Assembly (NCBI GenBank): GCA_903834785.1
Contig: CAILKP010000010.1
Span: forward strand, 1 to 55,819
Source of the DNA: an uncultured bacterium
GTDB taxonomy: Bacteria > Planctomycetota > Phycisphaerae > Phycisphaerales > UBA1924
Length of the DNA stretch: 55,819 bases
Direction of reading: 5' to 3'
In this document: piece after piece, positions 54,358-55,819 of the stretch
How positions within the stretch are numbered: position 1 is the stretch's first letter
How the letters are laid out: each line of letters opens with the position of its first letter
Program-made: the position numbers and the translations under genes
Notes under the pieces: generated by a model
What the model was told of the DNA's origin: nothing
The model's input: the letters and a program-made list of their open reading frames with translations, nothing else
Databases searched by the model: none

Positions 54358-55819
54358 TCAGCACCCAATCGCAAACGCATTAATGAACGCGATGAAGTCC
54401 GTGCCGTCGATCGTCCCATCGGGCAACTCGCCGGTTTCACCGCCGCCGGCGATGTCGGCGATCGGGTCAATCGTTGCATCACCGACACTAAACGAGTTGA
54501 TGAACGCGATGAAGTCGGCACCGTCGACCGTCGAGTCGCCGCAGACGCGCGGGCCGCCATCGGTGCCGACAACGTCGGCGACCGAGCACGGCCGAGACAG
54601 CAGCAGCGTGGCGACCGTGCTCGGGATGCCGCCGCAGGCGGTGGAGACGATGCAGTCGTAGCTGCCTTCATCGGCCGCGGTGATTCCACGGAGCGTCAGC
54701 CGTGGCGAGGCAGCACCGATGATCAGGGTGCCCGTGGCGGTGGGCCCGTCACTCAGCGGCACCGCGCCCTTGCGCCACTGATAGGTGTAGGGCCCCGGGC
54801 CGATCACCGCGACATCAAAGACCGCATCAGCCAGCTCGCAACTCACGGTGCTGATGGGCTGTTGGGTGATGAGGGCGGTTTCGAGATAGACCGGGTTTGC
54901 GTTACCGGCATAGGGTCCAGTTCCGCCGAAGTAACCAGTTCCACCGAGCGAAGATATGTGACTGGCGGGAAGGGTGCGGGCGCACGAATAGACAGCCACC
55001 CGTCCGCCACCAGCACCGGCACAGCCGCTGCCACCGGCCGCTGAGATCGTGCCGTTGCCAACGATGCTTCCTGCTGTGATCCAGACGCTGCCGCCTGACC
55101 CCGGGCCGCCCTGTGTTTGGGTGTTGCCGCAACTCGAGATGGATGTTCCATTGGCGGTGATGGATCCGGACAGAGTCAGTATGCCGCCAACGGAGAGTCG
55201 AATCGCGCCGCCGCCGGAAGTTCCTAAGCCGCCCACGAAACTGGTCCCGCCGCCACTACCCAGATCAGTTGGTTGCATGTCCGACCCGTAAGGATTGCCG
55301 CCGGGTGCGCCGTTCAAGCTGGCGCCCCCCAATCCGCCGTAACCACCGCCCGCACCGCCTAGCGTCTGTTGCGTGCCATTACTCCCCCTGCCCCACCCTT
55401 GCCCGCCGGGGAAACCGCAACCGTTTACGTCGATCAAACCCCCATCGCCAATGGTGAGATCGCCGCGGACGTTGAAGACCAAGCCCGGCACATGCCCGGC
55501 CGGATGCGTGAAGCGAGCGCCGTTGCGGATGAAGACATCAACACCCGCCGGTGTTTCGATGGCTTGGACGAGCTGGTTTGTTCCGACGATGTTGCTATTG
55601 AGGTTGTCATAGATCAGTGTTGCGTTCTGTCCGGCGAGAGAACGATACACCGATCCAGGTCCGCCATTTCCATAGCCAGTGACCTGCCCCCATTTCCTGT
55701 ACCAGCCGCTATGAGAGTCTGTTGATGGTACCAGCCCCTGCAGCTGCACGTTGCACGCCACAGGGGAGGGGGGTAGAGGGGTGAGTTTGAGAGGGGAGAG
55801 GGGCCGCGTCTCCCCTCTC
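54358..55819 (-). CDS. GC-type dockerin protein with Ig-like domain (copy 11; 5' end incomplete or open)
   Basis: The frame is open to the window edge; the first possible start inside is GTG 55761, giving 467 residues, but it has no signal peptide. Residues about 80-300 are very Gly-rich with blocks such as 'GDGGLIDVNGCGFPGGQGWG' and 'LGGAGGGYGGLGG', typical of parallel beta-helix or adhesin-like surface proteins. An Ig-like domain ('YTYQWRKGAVPLSDGPTATG', 'DEGSYDCIVSTACGG') follows, with close relatives in copy 3. 'RPCSVADVVG' then leads into two long-loop dockerin repeats ending A-I-G-C. The 5' sequence 55,760-55,819 is C/T-rich repeat-like DNA, so the gene may be truncated there. Confidence 0.75.
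   Translation of the reverse strand, partial: RGETRPLSPLKLTPLPPSPVACNVQLQGLVPSTDSHSGWYRKWGQVTGYGNGGPGSVYRSLAGQNATLIYDNLNSNIVGTNQLVQAIETPAGVDVFIRNGARFTHPAGHVPGLVFNVRGDLTIGDGGLIDVNGCGFPGGQGWGRGSNGTQQTLGGAGGGYGGLGGASLNGAPGGNPYGSDMQPTDLGSGGGTSFVGGLGTSGGGAIRLSVGGILTLSGSITANGTSISSCGNTQTQGGPGSGGSVWITAGSIVGNGTISAAGGSGCAGAGGGRVAVYSCARTLPASHISSLGGTGYFGGTGPYAGNANPVYLETALITQQPISTVSCELADAVFDVAVIGPGPYTYQWRKGAVPLSDGPTATGTLIIGAASPRLTLRGITAADEGSYDCIVSTACGGIPSTVATLLLSRPCSVADVVGTDGGPRVCGDSTVDGADFIAFINSFSVGDATIDPIADIAGGGETGELPDGTIDGTDFIAFINAFAIGC
55791..55819. repeat. C/T-rich inverted repeat at the window edge
   Basis: GAGAGGGGAG (from 55791) and CTCCCCTCTC (55810-55819) are perfect inverted repeats around a GC-rich centre. 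With the adjoining C/T-rich tract it resembles the dispersed intergenic hairpin repeats known from many bacterial genomes. It may continue beyond the window. Confidence 0.5.

Noticed and set aside
19340..54450. Regularly recurring short DNA repeat resembling a CRISPR-like array
   Set aside because: The copies are coding dockerin repeats spaced by whole genes, not short direct repeats with spacers, and no cas gene is present.
19334..55819. Interpretation as a cellulosome
   Set aside because: No cohesin, scaffoldin, cellulase or carbohydrate-binding type 3 domain is seen; the passengers are mostly propellers, Ig-like and lectin-like domains.

Overview
The window looks like chromosomal DNA from a Planctomycetota bacterium, most likely class Phycisphaerae. 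The reasons are high G+C, PEP-CTERM-like C termini ending in arginine clusters, and above all eleven secreted proteins that end in a two-repeat dockerin-like module whose last two residues are Gly-Cys. From memory, annotation pipelines call this module a 'GC-type dockerin' and it is typical of Phycisphaerae; I could not check that by search.

Left third (1-19,250) is mostly housekeeping. It begins with the tail of a probable transposase. Next comes a secreted SUMF1-like protein overlapping the first dockerin gene by four bases. A peptidoglycan-recycling run follows (GH20 hexosaminidase, AnmK, MurQ), then a MntA/HepT toxin-antitoxin pair, aconitase, a zinc-ribbon protein, cysteine desulfurase, and prfB with an in-frame UAA at a CUU slip codon in place of the usual UGA. 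It ends with a large GT-C-like membrane protein, a LysM protein and UDP-glucuronate decarboxylase.

The middle and right (19,250-55,819) are dominated by ten more dockerin genes, all on the minus strand. Several have a strong hairpin terminator directly downstream and look like stand-alone units. Their N-terminal parts are modular: HAF-type repeats, Ig-like domains, kelch-like repeats, discoidin-like domains, a C-type lectin and a DNRLRE domain. Interspersed are a GT2 glycosyltransferase, a lipoprotein, a TlpA-like thioredoxin, tRNA-Val(CAC), a nitronate monooxygenase-like protein, an MFS transporter fused to a zinc ribbon, a histidine kinase/response regulator pair, a PQQ-type sugar dehydrogenase, a PEP-CTERM-like protein and a Tat-exported Gfo/Idh/MocA oxidoreductase.

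The most interesting system is the dockerin family. Every copy has a cysteine just before the module and a C-terminal Gly-Cys, the calcium loops differ in length, and no cohesin is visible in the window. This suggests a cell-surface attachment or display system whose anchor lies elsewhere, possibly involving the paired cysteines. Starts were chosen from ribosome binding sites, signal peptides and family alignment, and are noted where uncertain.
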